The notes under the pieces were generated by a model, which worked only from the letters and a program-made list of their open reading frames with translations, did no database searches and was not told the origin of the DNA. This document shows, in pieces, positions 56,001-62,806 of a stretch of DNA of 64,000 bases; the first letter of the stretch is position 1, and each line of letters opens with the position of its first letter. The stretch comes from G965116155 sp965116155 (lineage in GTDB: Bacteria > Bdellovibrionota > Bdellovibrionia > Bdellovibrionales > UBA1609). The stretch is taken from contig OZ220488.1 of the NCBI GenBank assembly GCA_965116155.1, positions 620,001 through 684,000 on the forward strand, written 5' to 3'. A program made the position numbers and the translations under genes.

Positions 56001-56258
56001 CAACCCCCAGCGGCCACTTTTGCCACGCCTAACATAAATTCCAGGCTTTGTCCTTTTAGCCCCTTCCCCAAAAACCACCTTATAAGGACTGCCCACTTCA
56101 TGGATGGAGCTAATAACCTGGCTTTGTGCGCCCCAAACGCGCCCCGGCGCCAAGTGACCAGCAGCCATACACAATGCAGCCGCCCAAAAGCAGGGCACGG
56201 AAAGTTTTATGGGTCTGACACGACAAGCCTTCACGACAGGGCATGGGACCAAAATCAC
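50022..56258 (-). CDS. giant exported AAA+ protein
   Basis: A 2078-residue protein with a signal-like start (LSVPCFWAAALCMAAGH, possible cleavage near VWG-A). Start is GTG at 56258, or GTG at 56234. The first 1350 residues are mixed beta and alpha, rich in acidic and aromatic residues, and match no family I know. An AAA+ domain follows: Walker A LHGETGTGKTHL (about 1424-1434), Walker B AFLFFDDVH (about 1506-1514), an arginine-finger-like SSFLSRFGALISL, and sensor-2-like NDARGFLSE. A helical C-terminal region of about 350 residues ends the protein. It overlaps the SpoVR-YeaH gene and follows trpS by 40 bases. By context it replaces PrkA/YeaG, but it lacks PrkA sequence features. Confidence 0.75.
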   Translation of the reverse strand: MILVPCPVVKACRVRPIKLSVPCFWAAALCMAAGHLAPGRVWGAQSQVISSIHEVGSPYKVVFGEGAKRTKPGIYVRRGKSGRWGLAFPGALSSGRVKGTVVEQLGITQVTGGHESLFVLDGQLLLIGVESQQSRPKSFMVLGRGENPLYDPAGKHSFDMPLIEGVDDISVWTSEHNLTNGVISSPHQMVLVSVKLKNFPLGGGVTFGFILKSGDAKGSAYTLSSHNPMVVIDYSFYKKKHLNDLVFRGVGWGSNGIARFAASPMVWSQSLINYKRSEILERHKNIFKNWEPEVFDVQELLQLGDEEYFETIQTLEHEPLAYYSFTENKVLALGQVDIPVKVFGRDRVLGHTLQQSYTLSDESFRISLRPPITYSLASLNKAHLFGMRGVLAQSEEGEYLVGDLNDQRASTSHPHRSVGHATEPAFLFVTDESLQVYHESLGQEPIELQKLVLLPESLSYGHDEDDGPSVEEELLEKNESLIAKRGIKKLGAYLRFGCNNALSRWIYGQEDCLGVLFVSIQNKMQAFTGTRVYFLKKERGRFIVDRSFLLSPFFMTSAQLEKNVWDISETGLVFNPIPLEGDEAKKYYDKKTWSWPLVNIGSTAEAMNDVFEERGTLHWHSLPIAITHVEDMLSYREHFSSVVYKKNLAKEQEELFEDYISKGNFLLDAFHDSLLNTFSDKQVEQDTPETGIYLSVPREFANKKDPLPSGVFELRKKLTGNLIDSKDFDNFHVSKDHKKAIWQTPFLFRETMAQTIKKDSTKVEKELTVGVLALDQRKNALDLDFKTEDFSLFLMLYTENKADPLRPDVNFVKLLNSEDSGEFSKYKVNSKNLNYVLVVQNKMHESQKDEQKHGLSVSVILGFDKNQEGPDLPQSVIAVNYHLANLNDGSEFKFMGLQPLSEELVDYSQIRDRLFVENKKLGEAHRVFYVAARGDESDVFAVARSLAFDGNLESSTKRNLPRSFFIRYDDYLNGVGANNYRKKSSDELGDKAKHFLLVKEGIKAKDLEKNLKSGIVEMLFPQVPELLDELVSTQKKVILVTPDNIYSHTKKIIQSVGLSKRVGKKFSLLDSGLDLFLFSEFADQRPFEISNGHVKEFAFKSRYGQAHLRRVLFDIEEQIEKSKNSILYVDSDFIKNASRVEYKDSDEAGVKDDDVLGKHELNEYNLTEEIDLEDGKDDVFGVSKVGVEHQLPHVMYYLATQGAAVSWENLSEFKNKRPYSQLILMSESHWEEIQKDIPSETRYGLMNHFEVINLDDPDYNAQVMWAESVFNLPEIKRLGLRFEAKGLHRSSGTWSEETAKQQLLKYLVSKVHNLSKESNVSEWVSMNKVVLGLQKMLHTDDYVLQERVFNVTAVDKILSQNFNIPLKLEHLPEADFLHKVASDSFFQDMQIKGGYLGNLSVLQKLRRLILDQLSSVSAGRAVPASFILHGETGTGKTHLIKALADVLNLKPYNFNLNIVNKEEDFEKSGNADANMFFIKSEHLKNKKNLEDLLRHMFHFFVLSKNASRAFLFFDDVHIVPGDVRDVLMKVIRAIIGSENGMINAGSVFTVDNFGANKRGEEAKEYWVPVRNLVLGLTMNYTQEENLLKRYKGNSRLLIDERRILATLSTKTSNIESSFLSRFGALISLESFSEDALSLSLSSKLLDVAKNAFQTGQFVLVSPHVVDGLKKRFKGNDARGFLSEASSVMSKHIEEHAGKDSGLVIVKPQSTVVDEPADLLGSAGSAFDRRVRRPQVTNLVSMRDFFVSNAAVVSFDQSVDAKIYFIESIAASFRMRVLINFWDSFRLNSSSQSDLLLAKEAFLDHFKSFPYMPLDSLNVMPSHFGLGFDFSKEDFAEYLSKTHGVGKKLPEVCEFKSSTSVYGTLMGEVDEGGQANNRYNRKVVNCEYYQEIRNALKKEIARRLGAEGYSNFKNNNLTNYENWVQVVSADGFKLDVLSSDIGQILQSLFAKYIRDLYGELLEEVRNTQNVTDMSYYDWIRMYLLVLDHSILSLDWGDVMEFLQKRLSFVLQSVDYVNNKGLNNFLFFDSSSIMRPISSETLSAHLDSLETDVAKEKKLTDLNSRFNNKCIDMLSKKKAG

Positions 56259-56285
56259 CCCAATAAGACAAGCTCTAGTGGTGAA

Positions 56286-56302
56286 TTAACGCTTAGCGTT
56301 AA
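56286..56302. other. 17 bp perfect palindrome overlapping the trpS stop codon
   Basis: TTAACGC and GCGTTAA flank a 3-base centre. The trpS TAA is inside it. There is no T-run, so it may be a weak hairpin or operator between trpS and the giant AAA+ gene. Confidence 0.5.
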
Positions 56303-57288
56303 AAACCTACTAAGCTGCGTAATTTTTGGCGCAAGGGCGTGAGCTCCTTACGCGCCTTTTGAGCCCCCAATTTAAGGGCACGGTGTATTTGCTCTGGCTC
56401 TTGCATTAGGTTGTCGTAGCGGGTTTTTTGTTTTTCAAAATAAGAAAAAATTTTGTTCCCCAATATTTTTTTTACTTCTCCCCAGCCTATGCCCTTAGCA
56501 TAACGCTGCCCAAGCTCTTGCACCTCTTTTGCTGAGGCAAAGGCCTTGTACATATGCATCAGGTGGGATGTTTCAGGGTCTTTGGGGGCCTCTGGAGCGG
56601 TGGAGTCGGTTTGAATTTTGTTAACCCGTTTTTGCAAAGGGTTTTTATCTAAAAAAAGCGGTATATGGTTATTGTAGCTTTTGCTCATTTTGCGCCCGTC
56701 CAGGCCACTTAAGCTGTGGGGGCTTTTGATGGCTTGAGGAATGGTGAGCAGCTGTGTTTTGTAAGCAGAATTAAATTTTTGAGCAATATCACGGCAATAT
56801 TCCAGGTGCTGGCTTTGGTCCTCTCCCACAGGCACATGGGTGGCACTAAATAACAGTATGTCAGCCGCCATAAGCACAGGGTACGAAAACAGCCCCATAC
56901 CCACCCCAGCATCGGGGTCTGAGCCCGCTTGCAGTGCCGCTTTATAAGCATGGGCCCGGTTCATAAGCCCCTTAGGGGTAAAACAAGCCAGTATCCAGTA
57001 GAGCTCAAAAACCTCAGGCACATCCGACTGCCTGTATAGGATGCATTGATCAGGGTCCAAGCCACAGGCCATCCAAGTAGCGGCAGCCTGCAAACTGTTT
57101 TGCCGCATTTTGTTTCCATCATGCACATGGGTCAAAGCATGGGCGTCGGCAATAAACAAAAAGGCTTTTTGGGATTTTTTTACCAAAGACAAACTCGGCC
57201 GGATGGCACCCACATAGTTGCCCAAATGGAACTGCCCTGTGGGTTTTATGCCGGTTAAGACCTTGGCCGTAAGGTGGGAGCCTTGCAT
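56299..57288 (-). CDS. trpS: tryptophanyl-tRNA synthetase
   Basis: TrpRS charges tRNA-Trp. A class I synthetase of 329 residues: GIKPTGQFHLGNYVGAI carries the HIGH-type motif (21-24), and DGRKMSKSYNN the KMSKS loop (about 199-203). YPVLMAADILLF and the GEDQSQHLE segment for tryptophan recognition are typical. It is the first gene of a minus-strand series that continues, 40 bases later, with the exported AAA+ gene, so a housekeeping promoter may drive that system. No leader or T-box is apparent upstream. Confidence 0.96.
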   Translation of the reverse strand: MQGSHLTAKVLTGIKPTGQFHLGNYVGAIRPSLSLVKKSQKAFLFIADAHALTHVHDGNKMRQNSLQAAATWMACGLDPDQCILYRQSDVPEVFELYWILACFTPKGLMNRAHAYKAALQAGSDPDAGVGMGLFSYPVLMAADILLFSATHVPVGEDQSQHLEYCRDIAQKFNSAYKTQLLTIPQAIKSPHSLSGLDGRKMSKSYNNHIPLFLDKNPLQKRVNKIQTDSTAPEAPKDPETSHLMHMYKAFASAKEVQELGQRYAKGIGWGEVKKILGNKIFSYFEKQKTRYDNLMQEPEQIHRALKLGAQKARKELTPLRQKLRSLVGF

Positions 57289-57567
57289 GGGGAAGTTCTA
57301 ACACGCACGCGCCTCAAGCGACTAGGCCTTAGTCAGATATAAACAAAACATACACCCCGCCCGATAGTCCAAAGTACCTGGCTAAGCCAATAAAGGCTTT
57401 AAAGGGACTAAAGGAGTGCTGCAAAAAATCCTACAAAAACAAGCACTTATAAGGAGTGTGGGTTTTGGGAGAAGCCCGGATTTTATAGAGCGCAAGAGGC
57501 TTTGGCTCACTTTGGTTCGCAACTTGCAGGGTGTTTTAGGGAAGGAACTTAAAAAAGGGGTGCAAAA
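57289..57567. other. divergent intergenic region
   Basis: It separates trpS and the zinc-ribbon gene, which are transcribed away from each other. Promoters for both must lie here. I see no repeat element and no strong promoter I would defend. Confidence 0.4.
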
Positions 57568-58296
57568 GTGAGTTTAGACAAACGTTATTGTCCGAAGTGC
57601 CACAACGAACTAGATGCTCAACGTGTAGAGCGTGGGGTTTTTATTTGTTCTGTTTGTGGCTATAGCCCAAGCGCACAAAAAACAGCAGACAAAAAAACCA
57701 CCCGGGACTTAATTGCCATGTTTGTGGCTTTGTCTATTTTGGCCTTTGGAGGCTTTGTACACCTTATTAACTGGAACGCTCACGCTGTGGCTATTGTGCC
57801 TTTGAAAATCAAGCAATGGACCGGCACAGCTAGCGCAAATGAGCTTAAGCAGATTGTGAGCATATGCAAGCACCAATCTAAGGCCTATTGTGTTTTAAAA
57901 GCCCAGCACCAGCTTATAAAACAGCAACCTAATAATGTTAAAGCCTTAGGAGAATACGCCAGAAGCCTTTATCAGATGAAACAAGACACCCAGGCTCTAA
58001 AGGTGTTTAGCTTGTACTTTAACAAGGGCGGAAAATCGGTAAAAAGCATGTACGAGTTTGCCCAAACCTTAAAGCGCAACAATCAGCTTGTAATGGCCAA
58101 AGAGTACTACGAGCGGGCTTTGTCTTCTAAGCCAGATGTGGTGCAAGTAACGGTCACCAAGGCCTATGTGGACTTGTTGCTTAAAATGCCAGACCTTAAA
58201 GGAGCTTATGCGTTAATCAAAAAAACCCGCCAAGGGGGCGCGCATATGGCCCACTTTATGGAAGCTGAGTTCCACGAGATAAAGCAAAAGCTTTAA
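57568..58296 (+). CDS. zinc-ribbon, membrane-anchored TPR-like protein
   Basis: A 242-residue protein starting with GTG after AAAGGGG. Residues 8-31 form a zinc ribbon (CPKCHNEL and CSVCGYS). A transmembrane helix at about 48-67 (LIAMFVALSILAFGGFVHLI) would leave the ribbon in the cytoplasm and the rest outside. The remainder carries TPR-like helical pairs (ALGEYARSLYQMKQDTQALKVFSLYF, FAQTLKRNNQLVMAKEYYERAL). Such layouts occur in envelope assembly or regulatory proteins; I cannot assign a specific role. It stands alone, followed by a type B element. Confidence 0.7.
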   Translation: MSLDKRYCPKCHNELDAQRVERGVFICSVCGYSPSAQKTADKKTTRDLIAMFVALSILAFGGFVHLINWNAHAVAIVPLKIKQWTGTASANELKQIVSICKHQSKAYCVLKAQHQLIKQQPNNVKALGEYARSLYQMKQDTQALKVFSLYFNKGGKSVKSMYEFAQTLKRNNQLVMAKEYYERALSSKPDVVQVTVTKAYVDLLLKMPDLKGAYALIKKTRQGGAHMAHFMEAEFHEIKQKL

Positions 58297-58311
58297 GCGC
58301 AAGCCATTACA

Positions 58312-58442
58312 GACTAGCCAAAACACCTTAACATGCAGTGCAGCCCACCTGATAGCCCCTAAGGGCGTGCATCAGGTGGGCAAACGGAAGGTTATCAAGG
58401 TGTTTTGGCGGTCTATAAGGCTACCATCGCAGCCGCACCCCT
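58312..58442. repeat. type B palindromic element B8 with linker
   Basis: Arms AAAACACCTT/AAGGTGTTTTGGCGG and inner stem GCCCACCTGAT/ATCAGGTGGGC. The linker is degenerate (CTATAAGGCTACCATCGC). A right-end-like CTAACGCTTTAATTGG lies further on at 58491, inside the next gene's 3' end. Confidence 0.82.
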
Positions 58443-60851
58443 TCAGGGTGCTGGCTCTCGCCTCGAGCGCTTAATCCCAGAGTTTTGGACTAACGCTTTA
58501 ATTGGCATGAACATAATGCCGGCCATGGCGTCTTCGATGCGCATAAAGGGGTTCCAAGGGTTGGCGCTGTCAGTCACCACAGCCTCCGGCAGGTTCAAAA
58601 CCTGCAAACCTCTGCGCCCCTCCAAAGCCATCTGCCACACTAGGGCCGTTTTGCTAAATTTCTCCCCACTCCGGCCATCCATTTCCCAGCGCATATACTG
58701 CCGGCGCACCTTATTTGCCTCGCCCTCACCCAAAGCATAATACTTAGCACCTGCACGCTCTAGCACCTCTTGCGCATCTAAAGGCGCATCCACGCCCGTG
58801 GCAATAACACCCAAAAGCAGGTGCGCGTTTTGAATTTTACTAAGCGCCTCCAGCACGCGCTGGTCTTGGTCCGGCGTCGCCTTTGCCTTATGCAAGCCTT
58901 GAGACCCCTGAGGCGAATAAAGCACATCCCCACCTGTATCAATACCCACTATTGTGTCTACACCACCCTCCAAATTTATAACGGCCTGTATTTGCTTTAA
59001 AAGCCGACCGTCTTGTTTATCAATAACCAAATAAGTGGGGATTTTTGAGGCCGGCAGGTTTTCTACAAACCTACCCGAGCCTTTGCTCTCTGCAAGCACC
59101 TTATACACGCCCTTAACAACCTCCCCCCCATGGGGGCTGATGCTGCGTTCTTCACCCGTTACAAGGCTTGCACCCTGGGAGCTGGTTTTATCTGTTCGCA
59201 CCGAAATCACAAAAGGCGTATCTTTACCCGCGTCTTTTAACAAAAGCCCCAACTGTGCCGCCTGCACCACGTCCGAACCCCCACCCATACCCACCAAGGC
59301 TACCTTTTTGCCAGGCAAAGAGCCCAAAGACTCCAAACGGCCAAACTGCGCACTGCGCACCAAAGAGCGCTGGGGCAAAATCAACACCTTTACCCCGTTT
59401 GCACCCACAGCCTCGAGCTGGTACCTACCACTTACAAGCCCCGCGGGCGCCTTAGCTGCCTCAGCTAGTGCGCTGAGCATCACGGTAAACACTCCACCAC
59501 CCTCTTGCTGGGTGAGTAGTATCCGCGCTTGCTGGTACACCTCTGCCAAGGTCATCAGCCCAATAGTCAGCCCTTTTTGAAAGTAATCCCTCTGATTACG
59601 GGATTTAAAAAAGTTTATCAAATTGGCCAAAAATGCCGGTGCATAATACGGCAACACCGCCTGCTCATCTTCCTCTAAGCCGCTGATGTTAAGCTCTTTT
59701 ATCAAAATGGCCTGAGCATTTTCCGGCAATGACTCAAAAATCTTTGCCGTGTTTTTTACCGTGTCCTGATCAGAAACGCGCAGCATACATAACAGCCGCA
59801 CAATAGCTTTGTACTTAGGGTTGTTTGCCCACAGGTCCAGGCTCTCGCCCTTGGCTGCTAAAAAGTTATCATAAACCTCTGCTTCTGTTTTGCCCTTAAC
59901 TAAACCCGCTAAAGCGGCTAGGGCCATTTTAAACCCCTCATACGTAGGGTTTGTCATAACGATAGAACCCTTATGCGTTACGTGGCCCGCTGCACCCCCA
60001 ATATCGACCAAAGCATGCAACAGGTAAAAATCCAGCTCCTCTTTATCTAAAGGCTTCAAGCCCGTAAGACTTGCAGGGACATTTTCGGCCTGCAAAAACT
60101 GCCCTACATTAAACTTGGCTCCCAAGCCGCGCATCATGATGTGCCGGTTTGCACCGCTCAAACGCTGAAAACTAGGCGCTATTTCTGGCATGGTTTCTAA
60201 GGCTTTGAGCAAAATGCTGTCATGGTCCACGTCAACCAATCCCGAACGTTTTTGCACCTCGCTCACAACAGACCGCACCTTACCCAAGTCATTAATCGCC
60301 ATATAAGCAATCATGGCATCTATGCGTTCAGGAGATAGTAGTATCTTTTTAGTGTACCGTGCCAAATGCTCAAAATTCTTTCTAGTTAATCGCACGGCCG
60401 CATTTTGTGGGGTAACAAAGGCCTTATAATTTCTCGTTAAAACCCACTTTAATAACAAAATACCCACCAAGCTGCGGTCGAGCTCGATATGCTTTTGCCC
60501 AAACAGCTGTTCGCTAAGCGATGCGCTGGGGGTAGCGCCACCCGCAGGCTGCAGCTCGGGAGTAGCGTCCACCGCGCCTGTAAGCCACGCAAGCTCCGGA
60601 TACCTTGCAAGCAGCATGCGTGCGGATTCCAGGGGCTCCTTTGTATCCAAAAACTGACGCACAAACTCACTAGCACTAAGCAACTTGCCCTGTGCAGCAC
60701 CCTCGGATGCAGAGGATAAAAGACTTTCACATGCCGCCCCCTCCTCCTCCAATGGCACCACCAATGGCTGAGTACCTAGAGCAACCCCACCCCAACCCAA
60801 ATAGCACAAGGACAAACACAAAAAACCAAACTTAAGTACGAAATTTTTCAT
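58443..60851 (-). CDS. exported protein with C-terminal DUF1152-like domain
   Basis: An 802-residue protein. I start at ATG 60851 (MKNFVLKFGFLCLSLCYLGW), a clear signal peptide; ATG 60866 is also possible, while the longer frame runs into repeat sequence. The first 480 residues are helical and unassigned. From about residue 514 a Rossmann-like region (KKVALVGMGGGSDVVQAAQLGLLL, then VGIDTGGDVLYSP and LLGVIATGVDAPLDAQEVL) resembles the DUF1152 family, whose function is unknown. The last about 17 residues (ALVQNSGIKRSRREPAP) are encoded by repeat sequence that elsewhere ends genes, so the protein seems to have been extended by it. Confidence 0.65.
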   Translation of the reverse strand: MKNFVLKFGFLCLSLCYLGWGGVALGTQPLVVPLEEEGAACESLLSSASEGAAQGKLLSASEFVRQFLDTKEPLESARMLLARYPELAWLTGAVDATPELQPAGGATPSASLSEQLFGQKHIELDRSLVGILLLKWVLTRNYKAFVTPQNAAVRLTRKNFEHLARYTKKILLSPERIDAMIAYMAINDLGKVRSVVSEVQKRSGLVDVDHDSILLKALETMPEIAPSFQRLSGANRHIMMRGLGAKFNVGQFLQAENVPASLTGLKPLDKEELDFYLLHALVDIGGAAGHVTHKGSIVMTNPTYEGFKMALAALAGLVKGKTEAEVYDNFLAAKGESLDLWANNPKYKAIVRLLCMLRVSDQDTVKNTAKIFESLPENAQAILIKELNISGLEEDEQAVLPYYAPAFLANLINFFKSRNQRDYFQKGLTIGLMTLAEVYQQARILLTQQEGGGVFTVMLSALAEAAKAPAGLVSGRYQLEAVGANGVKVLILPQRSLVRSAQFGRLESLGSLPGKKVALVGMGGGSDVVQAAQLGLLLKDAGKDTPFVISVRTDKTSSQGASLVTGEERSISPHGGEVVKGVYKVLAESKGSGRFVENLPASKIPTYLVIDKQDGRLLKQIQAVINLEGGVDTIVGIDTGGDVLYSPQGSQGLHKAKATPDQDQRVLEALSKIQNAHLLLGVIATGVDAPLDAQEVLERAGAKYYALGEGEANKVRRQYMRWEMDGRSGEKFSKTALVWQMALEGRRGLQVLNLPEAVVTDSANPWNPFMRIEDAMAGIMFMPIKALVQNSGIKRSRREPAP

Positions 60852-60897
60852 AATAGGCAAAGGCATTAACACATTTAAAAATCTATAGGCAAGGTGC

Positions 60898-60972
60898 TCT
60901 GACGGCAGCGTGGTCGCGGTTTTGGATCTAGGACATCCAAAGCCGCAGGGCCATAGAGGCCTCATAGACCCC
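60898..60972. repeat. type E hairpin with linker
   Basis: GCGGTTTTGGA/TCCAAAGCCGC (60916-60946) has the same loop as the copy at 43317. The linker AGGGCCATAGAGGCCTCATA follows, and its reverse strand contains the TGA stop of the next lipoprotein gene. The usual A element is missing. Confidence 0.78.
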
Positions 60973-61303
60973 TCAGAAGGACCTTGTATACCTCTGGGTC
61001 TTGCAATAATCGCCCATTGTATTGAATGCCTACAAGACATCGGCTGCCGCTTTTGGATTCTATCAATTTAATTAATAGCTCGTAAATTTGCATTTGGGGT
61101 GTAAACATTGTGGCCCGCATAGGGGCTTGAGGATCCAGATTATCAAAAACAAAGCCCAAATCTAGGCTTCTTAGGGCCAGGGCTTGAGCAACTTGGTGCT
61201 TGCTTTGGTTAGGGAAGTTTTTACTAAATACGTAGGTTTTTTGAGGAGCCGTGGCACAAGCCGTTAAAAACCAAACCCCTAAACAGAGCGCCCCACGCAG
61301 CAT
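60962..61303 (-). CDS. small lipoprotein, paralog 3 of a tandem set
   Basis: A 113-residue lipoprotein with lipobox LTAC. The body (YVFSKNFPNQSKHQVAQALALRSLDLGFVF, ending DPEVYKVLLRGL) resembles the two larger lipoproteins upstream, including the final 'Y+ff' segment, so the three are probably paralogs. It follows the 61304 gene with no gap. The stop TGA is in a repeat linker. Function unknown. Confidence 0.65.
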   Translation of the reverse strand: MLRGALCLGVWFLTACATAPQKTYVFSKNFPNQSKHQVAQALALRSLDLGFVFDNLDPQAPMRATMFTPQMQIYELLIKLIESKSGSRCLVGIQYNGRLLQDPEVYKVLLRGL

Positions 61304-61729
61304 TTATACACCCCGCTTGTTGCTGAATAACTTTTGCTCCAAGCGCACAAAAAAGCCCTGGTACCATTTGGGGTCTTGTAGCATTTTAAGTCCTTGCCGT
61401 ACCACTACCCGCACCTTAAACCGCCCACCCCCAACCGCGGCTGGTGTTATAATAACACTCAAGCTTGCGCGCCCCCTTTGGGCTGAAAGACTGTCTGCAC
61501 TCTGCTGGGTTAAAACATAGCCGCGCTCTAATACCAGCTCGTACGCCGCATACATAACCGCCCTTAAGCTTGCCGCACGGAACACCTTAGACTGCTGCGT
61601 ACGCAGCTTTAACTGGCTCTCTGGGTTGAGGGCGTATTTTTGTGTATGAACACAGCCAGCGACACAGCCTGTCAAAAAGCTCCCAACACCCAGCACACAA
61701 AACCACAACAATAAAATCCTTTGCCACAT
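61304..61729 (-). CDS. small lipoprotein, paralog 2 of a tandem set
   Basis: A 141-residue lipoprotein. ATG 61729 opens the signal WQRILLLWFCVLGVGSFLTGC (Cys22), followed by a second cysteine pair. The segment SKVFRAASLRAVMYAAYELVLERGYVL parallels TRVFKNSDPQMLFNVAREAL in its upstream neighbour, and DPKWYQGFFVRLEQKLF parallels TPQIYQSFFASISKSQF. The fold looks like a small alpha/beta domain. It overlaps the upstream gene slightly if the longer start is used. Function unknown; the set sits beside a BamE-like lipoprotein. Confidence 0.65.
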   Translation of the reverse strand: MWQRILLLWFCVLGVGSFLTGCVAGCVHTQKYALNPESQLKLRTQQSKVFRAASLRAVMYAAYELVLERGYVLTQQSADSLSAQRGRASLSVIITPAAVGGGRFKVRVVVRQGLKMLQDPKWYQGFFVRLEQKLFSNKRGV

Positions 61730-61733
61730 CGTA

Positions 61734-62312
61734 TTACCTCTGGTCCAAAACATAAGGATGCGCGGTTAAAAACTGCGACTTAGAAATAGACGCAAAAAAG
61801 CTCTGGTATATTTGGGGCGTTAAAATGTGCTCCAGCTTTGTAATATCACCCGCAGTGTTAACCACTATGCGGTATGCCGCCAAGCGCGCCAAATGGGCCC
61901 CCTTAAGTACAGGGTGCTTGTACACAAATAGGTTCACTTTAATGCTTTGCTCTTTATCAAAATGCTGCACGGTGGCTCGCCCGGAGAGCACCGTCATTAA
62001 AACACTCACCGCTACCGCCCCTGCTGCTTGTGGCGCATGCACGGCAGTGACTTCTTTAGAACCAATCGCAACCCCAAAGGGCTGAGTGTGTAAAAACAGA
62101 TTCTCTGACAAAATATACCCCTCGTCCAACAAGGCCTCCCTTGCTACATTAAACAGCATTTGGGGATCCGAATTTTTAAACACACGGGTCTGAATTGCCC
62201 TTAGTTTGCTTGTATCAGCGCTCAACATAAAGCGCTGCACATGCTGCGGGGCCGTAACACAAGCCGCCCCCGCACACGCTAGCATAAGGCTCAATGCAAG
62301 CCTTAACACCAC
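61734..62312 (-). CDS. lipoprotein, paralog 1 of a tandem set
   Basis: A 192-residue lipoprotein with lipobox GAAC (Cys18). It contains the shared block TRVFKNSDPQMLFNVAREAL, then LDEGYILSEN, a central hydrophobic glycine/alanine stretch (AAGAVAVSVLMTVLSG) and the shared end QIYQSFFASISKSQF. It overlaps the upstream SmpA-like gene by one base, so the four small lipoproteins form a tight operon. Function unknown. Confidence 0.68.
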   Translation of the reverse strand: MVLRLALSLMLACAGAACVTAPQHVQRFMLSADTSKLRAIQTRVFKNSDPQMLFNVAREALLDEGYILSENLFLHTQPFGVAIGSKEVTAVHAPQAAGAVAVSVLMTVLSGRATVQHFDKEQSIKVNLFVYKHPVLKGAHLARLAAYRIVVNTAGDITKLEHILTPQIYQSFFASISKSQFLTAHPYVLDQR

Positions 62313-62719
62313 TAGAACCTCGTGCTATGGTACGAAACGTTGCGCACCTTTTTTTGAGCATCAAAATAAATAATCACCGTCAAAGTGCGCTGCGAGCTTT
62401 CTTGCGACGCCGTACTCGAGCCACCGCCTACTAAAAAGAAAAAACCCCCCGCAGAAGAGGAGCGCTGCACATGGGAAGAGCTGATTTTGTCATAAGTCCA
62501 TACCTCTAAGCCCTGATCATCAGTAGAAACAATATTAGGCGAGCCCAAGGCCTCCATAACCTTAGCACCCGACAGGCCTGGCTTTATATGAGCCTGCACA
62601 GAACCCACTGTAAGACGCTTTTCTGGCACCTGCGCAACATGCTGGGGAGTAGCACAAGCCACCAAGGCCAACGCCCCTAACACTAAACCTACTATATACG
62701 TGTTTGTATTTTTAAACAT
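62312..62719 (-). CDS. SmpA/OmlA (BamE)-like lipoprotein
   Basis: A 135-residue lipoprotein with lipobox LVAC (Cys22). The conserved core of the SmpA/OmlA family is visible: HIKPGLSGAKVMEALGSPNIV followed by GLEVWTYDK and a late strand TVIIYFDAQKKVRNVSY. In E. coli, BamE helps the BAM complex insert outer-membrane proteins; many bacteria have several SmpA-like lipoproteins with other roles. A glycine/serine-rich insert (SSSAGGFFFLVGGGSSTAS) separates the strands. It leads the four-gene lipoprotein operon. Confidence 0.8.
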   Translation of the reverse strand: MFKNTNTYIVGLVLGALALVACATPQHVAQVPEKRLTVGSVQAHIKPGLSGAKVMEALGSPNIVSTDDQGLEVWTYDKISSSHVQRSSSAGGFFFLVGGGSSTASQESSQRTLTVIIYFDAQKKVRNVSYHSTRF

Positions 62720-62806
62720 TTGCCCCCCTTAACTTAAAAACGGAAAATTATTTTTAGTTGTTGTTATCATTAGTTTTGGACAGTTGCTGTTGCATGCGCC
62801 CCTTGT

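Noticed and set aside
50022..56258. PrkA/YeaG kinase assignment for the giant AAA+ protein
   Set aside because: Context suggests it, but I see none of the PrkA sequence blocks around the Walker A or in the C-terminal kinase-like region, only generic AAA+ motifs.
60852..61040. N-terminal extension of the DUF1152-like protein
   Set aside because: The first 63 residues of the open frame are the translation of an E hairpin and linker, followed by a normal signal peptide at 60851.
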